The position numbers were made by a program, and so were the translations under genes. A DNA stretch of 64,000 nt from Candidatus Accumulibacter affinis (lineage in GTDB: Bacteria > Pseudomonadota > Gammaproteobacteria > Burkholderiales > Rhodocyclaceae): the NCBI GenBank assembly GCA_016713625.1, contig JADJOT010000012.1, positions 415,963 to 479,962 on the forward strand, written 5' to 3'. Below are positions 8,773 to 17,564 of the stretch, piece after piece. Positions within the stretch are counted from its first letter, which is position 1; each line of letters begins with the position of its first letter. The notes under the pieces were generated by a model. The model did no database searches. It saw only the letters and a list, made by a program, of their open reading frames with translations, and was not told the origin of the DNA.

Positions 8773-10393
8773 GTGGCGTGGAATGGCATCAGTTGGGCCA
8801 ATGTTCGACGTCACGTAAGACGGCTGCAAACACGTATTGTGAAGGCAACACAGGAGGGCAGACACAACAAGGCGAGATCGTTGCAATGGCTGCTGACCCA
8901 TTCGTTTAGCGGTAAAGCATTAGCCGTCAAGCGGGTGACTGAAAATAAAGGCAAGAACACTCCCGGGTGGACAAAGTCACCTGGAAAACACGGGGGCAAA
9001 GACCAACGCGATTGCGTCGTTGAAGAGGCGGGGTTATTCGCCGCTTCCGCTTCGGAGAGTATATATTCCGAAGAAAATGGCAAGACGAGGCCACTGGGCA
9101 TCCCGGTGATGAAATGCCGCGCCATGCAAGCGCTCCATCTGCTGGCGTTGGAACCCATCGCTGAAACCACCGCCGATCCGAATTCCTATGGGTTCAGACC
9201 GGAACGTTCAACCGCCGATGCTGGGGGCAATGTTTCAATTCTCTGGCTAAGCGAGCAAACGCGGAATGGGTGCTAGAGGCTGATATTCAGGGCTGTTTCG
9301 ACAAAATTAGCCACGAATGGATGATCGCCAACATCCCCACGGACAAGGTAATTCTGACCAAGTGGCTTCAGGCGGGATTTGTGTATCAAAACGAACTTTT
9401 CCCCACAGAGGCCGGCACTCCGCAAGGAGGCATTATTTCACCGGTACTGGCAAACATGACTCTTGATGGCCTTGAAGCAAAGCTGGCGGAGAAATTCCCT
9501 AAAGCGACGCAGACAGGTCTGAAAATGAACATGGTGCGTTATGCGGATGACTTCATTATCACCGGCAACTCGAAAAAATGGCTGGAAAATGAGGTCAAGC
9601 CCGTAGTAATCGGGTTTCTGGCGGAACGTGGACTAGTCCTATCGCCGGAAAAAACGAAAACAACACATATCAAGGAAGGGTTTGACTTTCTCGGATGGAA
9701 CATTCGCAAGTACAGCGGCAAGTTACTGATTAAGCCGTCGAAAGCGAACGTCAAAGCGCATCTTGACAAAATCCGTGACGTCATCAAGGAAAATCAGGCG
9801 GCTAAACAGGCCAACTTGATAAGGCGACTCAATCCTGTTTTACGAGGATGGGCGAATTACCACAGCCATGTAGTCGCCAAGGACACCTTTGCTCGGATTG
9901 ATGACGATATCTGGTCAATGCTATGGCGATGGGCGGCAAGAAGGCATCCCAATAAAGGAGCCCGATGGGTTAAGGAGAAATACTTTAAGTCCAGAGGCAC
10001 CAGAAACTGGATATTTGCCGCAACAGAACAAAAGAGGATGGAACGCGACGAGAAGTCACTTTGCTAAAAGAATCGGATACGCCAATACGTCGGCACGTCA
10101 AGATTCAAGCCAAGGCGAATCCTCACGACCCAAAATGGGAGCCGTATTTCGAGTCCCGATGGGGACAGAAGATGCTCAACTCGTCAAAAGGTCGCCGGAC
10201 GTTCTACCGTGTCTGGCGAAGGCAAGATGGGCTGTGTTCTACCTGCCAAGCACCCATCACAAAGAGCACTCCTTGGAAGGCTTGCCATATTGTGAAAGTG
10301 ACTGAAGGCGGGTCCGATGCAGCCGGCAATCTTCAACTTCAACATCTCAGTTGCCGTGGAAGTCAATATTACGCCAAAAACGAAGTGGTGTAA
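8773..10393 (+). pseudogene. Group II intron RT-maturase-HNH protein, several frameshifts
   Basis: Pieces in different frames add up to a class of intron protein with an HNH tail. They are the N-terminal RRHVRRLQTRIVKATQEGR, the NSYGFRPERSTADA block, the catalytic MVRYADDFIITGN (about 9530-9570), the maturase segment LRGWANYHSHVV, and the C-terminal endonuclease CSTCQAPITKSTPWKACHIV with NLQLQHLSC. Breaks are visible near 8968, 8995, 9080, 9255 and 10060, too many for a functional gene. The protein would have spliced and mobilised the surrounding intron. Confidence 0.9.
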
Positions 10394-10425
10394 CCGGGTG
10401 TCGAAAGATGCCTTTGTAGAGGCTT

Positions 10426-10459
10426 GAGCCGTGTGGATCGAAAGACCCATGCACGGTTC
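10426..10459 (+). ncRNA. Group II intron domain V hairpin
   Basis: The 34-nt hairpin begins GAGCCGTGTGGATC, has a GAAA loop and closes GCACGGTTC, the canonical catalytic domain V. It lies 33 nt after the RT stop codon. Confidence 0.88.
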
Positions 10460-10770
10460 TGAGGGGGCTGGGCGCGGGTAACCGCGTCCAGCTACCCGAC
10501 TGCTCTCTTGCTGTTTGGAAACTCACGACCCCGTGTCACCACAACGCCGCTTCCTCATGCTACCGGGGCGTACGGACAACTCCCCGGACGGGACTTCAAC
10601 CCGCCAGACTTACTGCTGTTACTGCGAACGGTCAGGTCTTTTCTTTTGCTCGTCTTTCTTTTGCCTTGGGAAAAACGAAAGACCTGATAATCATCTAGCC
10701 GGCTCCCCAACCGCGGCGCTACAGTCTGAATTGGGAATCACAGACTGACCACAGCAGAAGAGGAGCCGAA

Positions 10771-10969
10771 ATGAAAGTGTACGCTGCAATTGACTTGCAC
10801 TCCAACAACAGTGTGCTGGTGATCCTGGACGAAATGGATCGAACTGTGCTGCAAAGACGTCTTCCGAACAATCTGGAACAGATCTGCCAAGCACTTTGCG
10901 CGCATCGCGAGGCGATCGAGCAGCCCTTCCGCGTCGGCCACCGCGACGAGAAACGGCCCCGGTGGGGGT
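10771..10969 (+). pseudogene. IS110-family transposase, N-terminal fragment
   Basis: The first about 60 residues (MKVYAAIDLHSNNSVLVILD) match the DEDD-type RuvC-like start of IS110-family transposases, with the first catalytic Asp in AAIDLHS. The frame then runs into the GGTGGGGGTC repeats and a MITE, and the remaining three quarters of the gene are absent. It is a different lineage from the IS110 copy at 24398. Confidence 0.8.
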
Positions 10970-11193
10970 CAGGGCCTCGCCACTCGGATAGCATATGACG
11001 ACTATCGCTTCAACCATATGATTTGTTCACAACTATTGTGTCTTTCGTCGCTGATTTCGAGGTCGCCTCGCTGGTCGAATCGTTGGCGCAGGTTGTGGCA
11101 GACGCGGTTTGGATGATTGAGGTTTGCCGAAATTGCTTTAAAAACAAGCAGAAACAGTGCCTTGGCTTATGCATTCCGAGTGACGAGGCCCTG
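10970..11193 (+). mobile_element. 224-bp MITE with ISAs1-type ends
   Basis: The left end CAGGGCCTCGCCACTCGGAT matches the inverted repeat of the ISAs1 element at 2306 exactly over 20 bp. The right end is its near-perfect inverse (ends CGAGTGACGAGGCCCTG). A perfect 10-bp direct repeat CGGTGGGGGT flanks it (10960-10969 and 11194-11203). The interior is about 180 bp with no transposase. It is probably mobilised in trans by the ISAs1-family enzyme. Confidence 0.88.
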
Positions 11194-11203
11194 CGGTGGG
11201 GGT

Positions 11204-11510
11204 CAGGGCCCCGGTGGGGGTCAGTTCTAACATTCCAACATTTCGCCAGAGCAATGATTGTAAATGTGAGCCTCTTGCAAAACTCCCCCAGGCGAATTGC
11301 TGCGCCGCACCATTCGCTCTCGGGAAGCGATTTTTTTCGCGAGCAAACTAAAGCGAGCAAACTAAAGGGGCCAGGCTAGATTTACAATAGTCGGTGCGGG
11401 CAGAACAATAACAATAGGGGACTACGGTTTTCCGGCCAAACTTCTCATTGAACCCCGTCTGGTGCCATAAAGCTGCGCCAGAAGGTTGATTCCAACGTCA
11501 GGTACGCCGC
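11204..11510. other. Intergenic region with degenerate IS/REP-like scraps
   Basis: No gene seen. It holds another copy of CGGTGGGGGTCAG (11212) and the phrase TTCTAACATTCCAAC, which recurs at about 27077 as GTCTAACATTCCAAC. It also holds an AAAGGGGCCAGGCTAG scrap near 11363 of the kind often left by REP-associated elements. Confidence 0.5.
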
Positions 11511-11786
11511 ATGTTCAAATTCGAGTGGGACGATCAAAAGGCAACGAGCAACCTGAAAAAACACGGCGTAACGTTCGACGAGGCCGTCAGCGTATTTGCG
11601 GACGCGCTGGCTTTGACCTTTGCGGACACGGATCACTTCGAGACCGAGGAGCGAAGCCGAACCTACGGCATCTCAAACAAGAGACGACTCCTCGTGGTGG
11701 TTCACACGGAGCGCCGCGACAATGTTCGAATCATCAGCGCACGAAAGGCGACTCGATATGAAAAAGGCATCTACGATAAAATCTGA
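11511..11786 (+). CDS. brnT: BrnT-family toxin
   Basis: The 91-aa protein has the BrnT signature: FKFEWDDQKATSNLKKHGVTFDEAV at the start (KHGV/F-DEA) and RSRTYGISNKRRLLVVVHTER followed by RIISARKAT. BrnT toxins are RelE-fold ribonucleases that stop translation under stress. The gene overlaps the next by 29 bp; toxin first, antitoxin second is the normal brnTA order. Confidence 0.92.
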   Translation: MFKFEWDDQKATSNLKKHGVTFDEAVSVFADALALTFADTDHFETEERSRTYGISNKRRLLVVVHTERRDNVRIISARKATRYEKGIYDKI

Positions 11787-12021
11787 TCAGGACATACCAG
11801 AGCTGAAGAGCGAGCAACTCGGGGTTGGCGTGCGTAGCAAGTACTTCAAGCACTTTACGCAAGGGAGCAATGTCGTTGTTCTGAAACCTGAGATTCAGAA
11901 GGCATTTCCCACGTCCGAAGCAGTCAACCAGGCCTTGGCAAGAATGTTGGCCTTTGCGCAAGAGACGCAGAGCCTGACTATTCGCTCAAAGCGGACGTCC
12001 CGCAAGCGGGCTGCCGTTTAG
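11758..12021 (+). CDS. BrnA-like antitoxin
   Basis: I chose the ATG at 11758 because it lies within the toxin's last codons and gives an 87-aa product. It contains PELKSEQLGVGVRSKYFKHF and an acidic-to-basic middle, and ends in a basic tail KRTSRKRAAV. The C-terminal part would bind DNA and the N-terminal part the toxin, by analogy with BrnA. The sequence is divergent from typical BrnA, so the assignment rests mainly on position. Confidence 0.75.
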   Translation: MKKASTIKSDQDIPELKSEQLGVGVRSKYFKHFTQGSNVVVLKPEIQKAFPTSEAVNQALARMLAFAQETQSLTIRSKRTSRKRAAV

Positions 12022-12059
12022 CTTCTTCGTAAAGCGACCTATTTTCAAAAGCCTGGGAA

Positions 12060-14667
12060 TTGCCAGCTTCCGAAGCGGTGCTCAAAGCCAAGCGGCAGGT
12101 GGCGCTGCTCTCGCCGCTGGTCGCCAATGGCCAGCAACATGCCGCGCTGGCGCTGCAGGTCGAGGAACTGCGCAATTGCCGCGAGGCGCTCACCGCCTAT
12201 TTCGCCAGCCTCAAGCTTGGCCTCCTCGACAAGCGCCTCGCCGGCCTCGCCGAGGACTGGCGCCGCCAGGACGCGCAGGTCAGGCGCGGCGAGGCGCAGC
12301 GCGACGCGCGCGCGCAGGAAGGCGAACTCAAGCAGAACATCGCCGACAACGGCGGCGATCGTCTCGAACGGCTGGCCGCCGAGATTCGTCGGCTCGATCA
12401 CGAGTGTCAGGCGCGCCAGCGCAAGGCGCAGCGCTACGCCGACCTGCTGCGCGCGATCGGCGACGCTCCCGGCACCGACGAAGCCACCTTTCTCGACCAG
12501 CGGCAGCGCTGGTCGTCGCTGGCCGAGGATGCCCGCGAGCGCGAGGCCACGTTGCAGAACGAGCTCACCGAGCACGGCGTCAGCCTGCGCCAGGGCAAGC
12601 TCGAACACGACGAGCTGGCGGCCGAGATCCGCAGTCTCAAGGCGCGGCGCAGCAACATCCCGGCCGAGCAGGTGGCGATGCGCAGCGCGCTCTGTCGCGC
12701 GCTGGCGCTGTCCGAGGACGCCATGCCCTTTGCCGGCGAGCTGCTGCAGGTGCGCGACGACGAGCGCGACTGGGAAGGCGCCGCCGAGCGACTGCTGCGC
12801 AACTTCGGGCTGTCGCTGCTGGTTCCCGACGACGATTACGCGCAGGTCGCCGAGTGGGTCGACCAGACCCAGCTCAGGGGCCGGCTCGTCTACTTCCGCA
12901 TCCGTCGCAGTGCGCGCAACGAACTTCCCGACCTGCACCGCGACTCGCTGGCGCGCAAGCTGTCGATCAAGCCCGACTCGCCGTACTACGACTGGCTCGA
13001 GCGCGAGCTGGCGCACCGCTTCGACGTCGCCTGCTGCGCCACGCAGGAGCAGTTCCGCCGCGAGTTGCGCGCGATCACCCGCGCCGGCCAGATCAAGGCG
13101 CCCGGCGAGCGGCACGAAAAGGACGATCGCCACCGCCTCGACGACCGCAGCCGTTACGTGCTCGGCTGGACCAACGCCGCCAAGATCGCCGCACTCGAAG
13201 CCAAGGCGCGGACGCTGGAAGTGCGGCTAGGCGAGCTGGGCAGCCGCATCGGCAAGGTGCAGCAGGAACAGAACGCTCTCAAGGCGCGCCTGACGACGCT
13301 GTCGAAACTCGACGAGTACACCGACTTCAACGAGCTCGACTGGCAGTCGCTGGCGACCGAAGTGGCGCGGCTGCAGGAAGAGAAGCGCCTCCTCGAATCG
13401 GCGTCCGACCTGCTCAGGCAACTCAGCGAGCGGCTGCGCGAAGTCGTCGCCGCGCTGAAGTCGCTGGAAACCCAGCTCGAGGAACACCGCGACAAACGCT
13501 CGCGAATCGAGCAGCGGCAGAGCGATGCCAGCGCGCTGCGCGAGCTGACGCAGGCGCTGTTGCTCGAACCGAAGATGGCAGCACAGACAGCGTACTTCGA
13601 GCGCCTTGATGCGGTGCGCCACGAGGCGCTGGGCGAGCACCAGCTCAGTGTCGAATCGTGCGAAAGCCGCCAGCACGAAACCCGCGTCTGGCTGCAGACG
13701 CGGATGGAGGCCGAAGCACGCAAGCTCAACCTGCTGCGCGACCGGATCATCCAGGCGATGGTCGCCTACAAGGAAGAGTTCAAGCTCGATACCGCCGAGG
13801 TCGATGCGAGCATCGAAGCGGTCTTCGAATACCGCAACATGCTCGACAAGCTGCAGGCCGACGACCTGCCGCGCTTCGAGGCGCGCTTCAAGGAACTGCT
13901 CAACGAGAACACCATCCGCGAAGTGGCCAACTTCAACGCGCAACTGGCGATGTGGCGCGAGACGATCCGCGAGCGCATCGCGCGCATCAACACCTCGCTG
14001 ACCCAGATCGACTACAACCCCGGCCGCTACATCGCGCTCGAAGCGCAGCCGACGCCGGACGCCGACATCCGCGACTTCCAGACCGAACTGCGCGCCTGCA
14101 CCGAAGGCTCGCTGACCGGTTCGGACGACGCCCAGTATTCGGAAGCCAAGTTCCTGCAGGTGCGGCGGATCATCGAGCGCCTGCGCGGCCGCGAGGGGCT
14201 CTCCGAACAGGACCGCCGGTGGACAGCCAAGGTCACCGACGTGCGTTACTGGTTCGTCTTTGCCGCCAGCGAGCGCTGGCGCGAGGACCACAGCGAGCAC
14301 GAGCATTACTCCGACTCGGGCGGCAAGTCGGGTGGCCAGAAGGAGAAGCTGGCCTACACCATCCTCGCCGCGAGCCTCGCCTACCAGTTCGGTCTCGAAT
14401 GGGGCGCCGTGCGTTCGCGATCGTTCCGCTTCGTGGTCATCGACGAAGCCTTCGGGCGCGGCTCCGGACGAGTCGGCGCAATACGGCCTGCGGCTGTTCG
14501 CCCAGCTCAACCTGCAACTGCTGATCGTGACGCCGCTGCAGAAGATCCACATCATCGAACCTTTTGTCTCCAGCGTCGGCTTCGGGCACAACGAGGAAGG
14601 CCGGACCTCGAAACTGCGCAACCTGACGATCGAGGAGTATCACGCCGAGAAGGCGGAGGGCGGCCGG
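12060..14667 (+). pseudogene. jetC: Wadjet JetC SMC-like ATPase, 5'-truncated and frameshifted
   Basis: The long coiled-coil protein carries the C-terminal ATPase half of JetC (MukB/MksF-like): the signature SGGQKEKLAYTILAASLAYQ (about 14323-14382), then the Walker B strand RFVVIDEAFGRGS (about 14425-14463). At about 14463 the frame shifts by one base and continues with LRLFAQLNLQLLIVTPLQKI. JetC is normally about 1100 residues with a Walker A head at the N-terminus. Here the first roughly 200-250 residues are missing and an unrelated toxin-antitoxin pair lies directly upstream. JetA and JetB are absent. In the shifted frame no stop separates it from jetD. Confidence 0.88.
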
Positions 14668-15915
14668 ATGAGCTGGACGCGGCCGGCAGCGCTGCGCGCC
14701 CAGGTGCAGAAGCTGTGGGATCGCGGCGACCTGCTGGGCAGCGTGGTTACCGGCGAGCCGCTTTTTCCACGACGGCTGGCGCTGCGTGGCCCAAGTTCAC
14801 AGGAGATGAGCGATCGCTTCGACGAGGTGCGCGCCTGGATCGGCGAACTGCGCGCGATGCCGCATTGCCGGGTCGAGATGCGCGAGTTCAGGCACCGTCT
14901 GTTTGGCGCCAACGCCGTCCCCGGCGAGGTCTGGATCGATAGCCTCGACGACGCCCTGGCGCTGATCGGCAAACGGCGCGACGCCAGCCGCTTCGGCACT
15001 CTCCTTGAACTGACGCGTGCGCGTCAGCCGCAACTACTCGCCTGGCTGGCGAAGAGGCCGCTACGCGCGCTCGATCTGTCCGCAGAATGGAATCGCCTGC
15101 TCGACATTGTCGCCTGGCTGCAGGCGCATCCCCGCCCCGGCGTGTATCTCCGTCAGGTGGATATCGCCGGCGTGCATAGCAAGTTCATCGAAGCCCAGCG
15201 CAACGTGCTCGGCGAACTGCTCGATCTCGTCCTGCCGCCCGCCGCGCTCGATTCCTCGGCCGCCGGGGCGAGCCAGTTCGCCCGCCGTTACGGTTTTCGC
15301 GACAAACCGCAGCGCATCCGTTTCCGGATTCTCGATCGCCGGCATGCCCTGCTGGCTGGCGATCTCGAACAGGATCTCACCGTCGATGCCCGGAGCTTTG
15401 CCCGGATCGACCCGAAAGTCGAACGCGTTTTTATCACCGAGAACGAGATCAACTTCCTCGCCTTCCCGGAAGTGACCGACAGCCTGATCGTCTTCGGCGC
15501 GGGTTATGGCTTCGAGACGCTCGCCGACGCGGCATGGCTATCGCGCTGCCGAATTCATTACTGGGGCGACATCGACACCCACGGCTTCGCGATCCTCGAC
15601 CAGTTGCGCGCGCATTTCGCCCACGTCGAATCCTTCCTGATGGATCGTGCGACCCTGCTGGCCTTTGAAACGCAATGGGGCGAGGAGGACAGGCAGACCC
15701 TGCGCGAGCTGCCCCGACTGCATGCGGAGGAGGGCGCCCTGTACGACGACCTGCGCGACAACCGCCTGCGCAGGAACCTGCGTCTCGAGCAGGAGCGGAT
15801 CGGTTTTGGCTGGGTCGAGGCGGCGCTGGCGGCGCTGACTGCTGCAGGGCAGCCCGATCGATCTTCAGATTCGCTCAGACCAGCGCCAGCTCGACACGCC
15901 GCCCGGCCCGAGTAG
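14668..15915 (+). CDS. jetD: Wadjet JetD nuclease (DUF3322/DUF2220)
   Basis: The start is the ATG at 14668 (MSWTRPAALRAQVQKLWDRG, the usual JetD start), giving 415 residues. The N-terminal DUF3322 part (about 1-190) is followed by a TOPRIM-like DUF2220 part with VFITENEINFLAFP and HYWGDIDTHGFAIL, which hold the acidic metal ligands. In Wadjet, JetD cleaves DNA of small circular plasmids extruded by the JetABC SMC complex. The frame is intact, but with JetA, JetB and the JetC head missing the system cannot work here. The last about 25 residues after WVEAALAAL are probably read-through. Confidence 0.9.
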   Translation: MSWTRPAALRAQVQKLWDRGDLLGSVVTGEPLFPRRLALRGPSSQEMSDRFDEVRAWIGELRAMPHCRVEMREFRHRLFGANAVPGEVWIDSLDDALALIGKRRDASRFGTLLELTRARQPQLLAWLAKRPLRALDLSAEWNRLLDIVAWLQAHPRPGVYLRQVDIAGVHSKFIEAQRNVLGELLDLVLPPAALDSSAAGASQFARRYGFRDKPQRIRFRILDRRHALLAGDLEQDLTVDARSFARIDPKVERVFITENEINFLAFPEVTDSLIVFGAGYGFETLADAAWLSRCRIHYWGDIDTHGFAILDQLRAHFAHVESFLMDRATLLAFETQWGEEDRQTLRELPRLHAEEGALYDDLRDNRLRRNLRLEQERIGFGWVEAALAALTAAGQPDRSSDSLRPAPARHAARPE

Positions 15916-16014
15916 CACGCGTCACCAGCATGTCGAGACTGCACTTGTCGTACTCATCGCGCATCACGCCAGGAATACGCGATGGCCGTGTGCCGAGTCG
16001 CTCCGCCCCAGCAC

Positions 16015-16402
16015 TCACCACACCGTCTGCACGCGAAAGGCCGTAAACGCGGGGTCGCAGCTAATCAGCGGCACACCTTCCAGTTCGCTCTGCGCGGCCA
16101 GCATCCGGTCGAATGGGTCGCGGTGCTCGGCTCCTTGTCCACCTGCTCGCAAGGCATGCAGGTAGGTCACCGGCAAATGCTGAAACGCGTCGAGTTCGAC
16201 CAATTCGTTGAACCGCGCCACCGCCTCGCCCGCCAGCGACAATTTGCCCAGCCGATGCTTGGTGGCAATTTCCCAGGCGCTTGCGGCGCTGACCAGAATG
16301 GTATTGGCTTCGTTCTGAATACACGCGCGAGCGACCGGCGACAACTGCGGATCGTCGGTCCCACCACCAGAGCAGCGCGTGCGTGTCGAGCAAGTACTTC
16401 AT
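16015..16402 (-). pseudogene. vapC: PIN-domain (VapC-type) toxin with one frameshift
   Basis: It starts MKYLLDTHALLWWW at the ATG at 16402 and continues one frame over as DDPQLSPVARACIQNE, then VSAASAWEIATKHRLGKL, HRDPFDRMLAAQS and LISCDPAFTAF. The PIN acidic residues (first Asp of LLDTH, Glu of WEIA, Asp of RDPFDR) are all present. A single extra base near 16359 breaks it, or the sequence is wrong there. PIN toxins of this type cleave RNA, usually tRNA. The start overlaps the antitoxin stop by 4 bp. Confidence 0.88.
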
Positions 16403-16632
16403 TTGCCCTCCCAGCTCGTCAGCTCGTCGTCTGGCAAGGATTCGAAAAACGTCGCGTCGATTCGCCCAGCCAACCGCCCCGGCGACCGCGCACCCGCCCC
16501 CGGCGCCAATGGCACCAGCCGCGCATAGGGTTTGCCCGCCTTTGCCAGCACTATCTCCTGCCCGGCGTGGGCCTGTTCCAGCAGGCGGGAAAAATTCGTC
16601 TTGGCATCATGCACGTTGACAATCAGCACCAT
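16399..16632 (-). CDS. Phd/YefM-family antitoxin
   Basis: The 77-aa protein begins MVLIVNVHDAKTNFSRLLEQ and continues EIVLAKAGKPYARLVPL, the standard prevent-host-death fold that binds the promoter. The C-terminal tail (ATFFESLPDDELTSWEGK) would wrap around the toxin. It is the first gene of the pair and overlaps vapC by ATGA. Confidence 0.92.
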   Translation of the reverse strand: MVLIVNVHDAKTNFSRLLEQAHAGQEIVLAKAGKPYARLVPLAPGAGARSPGRLAGRIDATFFESLPDDELTSWEGK

Positions 16633-16749
16633 GGCAACTCTCCTGGTTGGTCAAGGAAATGGACTAAGTCTAGCAGATGCAGGTGCGATGGTGTTGGCGA
16701 TGGAGAACGTTTGAACGAGGGTGGGGTCAAGTTTTGCTTTTTTGCGTGA

Positions 16750-17340
16750 GAGCGTCAAGCCGGGTCCCGGCGGCGGCGTCAGCGCAATGGTGACGCCGCT
16801 CGAACTCATCGAGCGTCTGGCTGCGCTGATTCCGCCGCCGCGCCGACATCGGCATCGCTACTACGGCGTACTGGCACCCAATGCACCGCTACGCGCACAG
16901 GTCACCGCGTTTGCCGGCGTGCCGGAAAGTACGCCGCGTGCAGCAGCGACTGATCCACCTGAGCCCATCGTCACAACCGCTCCGCAGATCAACACACCCA
17001 GCCCGTCCTCCATGGGGACAGAGGAAGCACGGGGGAAGAGGAAGCGCTCCTGCATCGCGCCGCCCGCTACGCCTGGGCGCTACTGCTCGCGCGGATCCAT
17101 GAGGTCTTTCCGCTCGTCTGCCCACGCTGCGGCGGCGAGATGCGAATCATCGCCTTCATCACCGACGCCGGTGCCGTGTGCGACATCCTGACTCATCTGG
17201 GCGAGCCAACATCGCCGCCACGCCTGATGCCCGCCCGTGCGCCGCCGCTCTGGGAGATGCAGGGCGCCACCCTGGGCGTGGACGACCCACAGGCTCAATC
17301 GGCGCCCGAGTACGAATTCGACCAGCGTATCGCCTGGTAG
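16750..17340 (+). pseudogene. IS91-family transposase, C-terminal fragment
   Basis: Two frames hold pieces typical of the IS91 tail: MVTPLELIERLAALIPPPR and HRHRYYGVLAPNAPLR at the start, then YAWALLLARIHEVFPLVCPR with CGGEMRIIAFI and EYEFDQRIAW at the end. The catalytic Tyr domain is missing. A hairpin-like end with CCTTGGGAAAAACGAGAGACC follows at about 17412-17432 and also occurs near 10665. Confidence 0.8.
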
Positions 17341-17564
17341 GTGCGGAATGGAAGCAAGACGAGCTGCCATCGCCCGTCGTGAGAAAAAGGACCTTGGGGT
17401 CTTCTCTTTTACCTTGGGAAAAACGAGAGACCTGACCCCTGGCCCGGTCCTGCACCGCGCTCAACGTCCTGCACTGGGTGAACTCCCTGACGCTTCTGAG
17501 GGTTCTGTCCCATGGCATCGACGTCCAACCGCCGGTACCGGATTCTGAGAGTCTCAAACATATA

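Larger units (their letters stand above)
8221..10500 (+). mobile_element. Group II intron with HNH-type RT gene (degenerate ORF)
   Basis: The intron runs from about 8221 (GTGCATC) or 8278 (GTGCGGG) to 10500. The first 500 bp hold no gene and are structured RNA (domains I-III). The RT gene follows, then domain V at 10426-10459 and a domain VI stem ending CTACCCGAC at 10500, with the branch-point A about 7 nt from the end. The 5' end faces the 5' end of the oppositely oriented intron to its left. Confidence 0.75.

Noticed and set aside
8415..8909. 164-aa open frame before the intron RT
   Set aside because: Lies in the structured RNA part of the group II intron; composition and lack of motifs indicate no gene.
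13227..14621. 464-aa minus-strand open frame in jetC
   Set aside because: GC-rich codon shadow of the coiled-coil gene.
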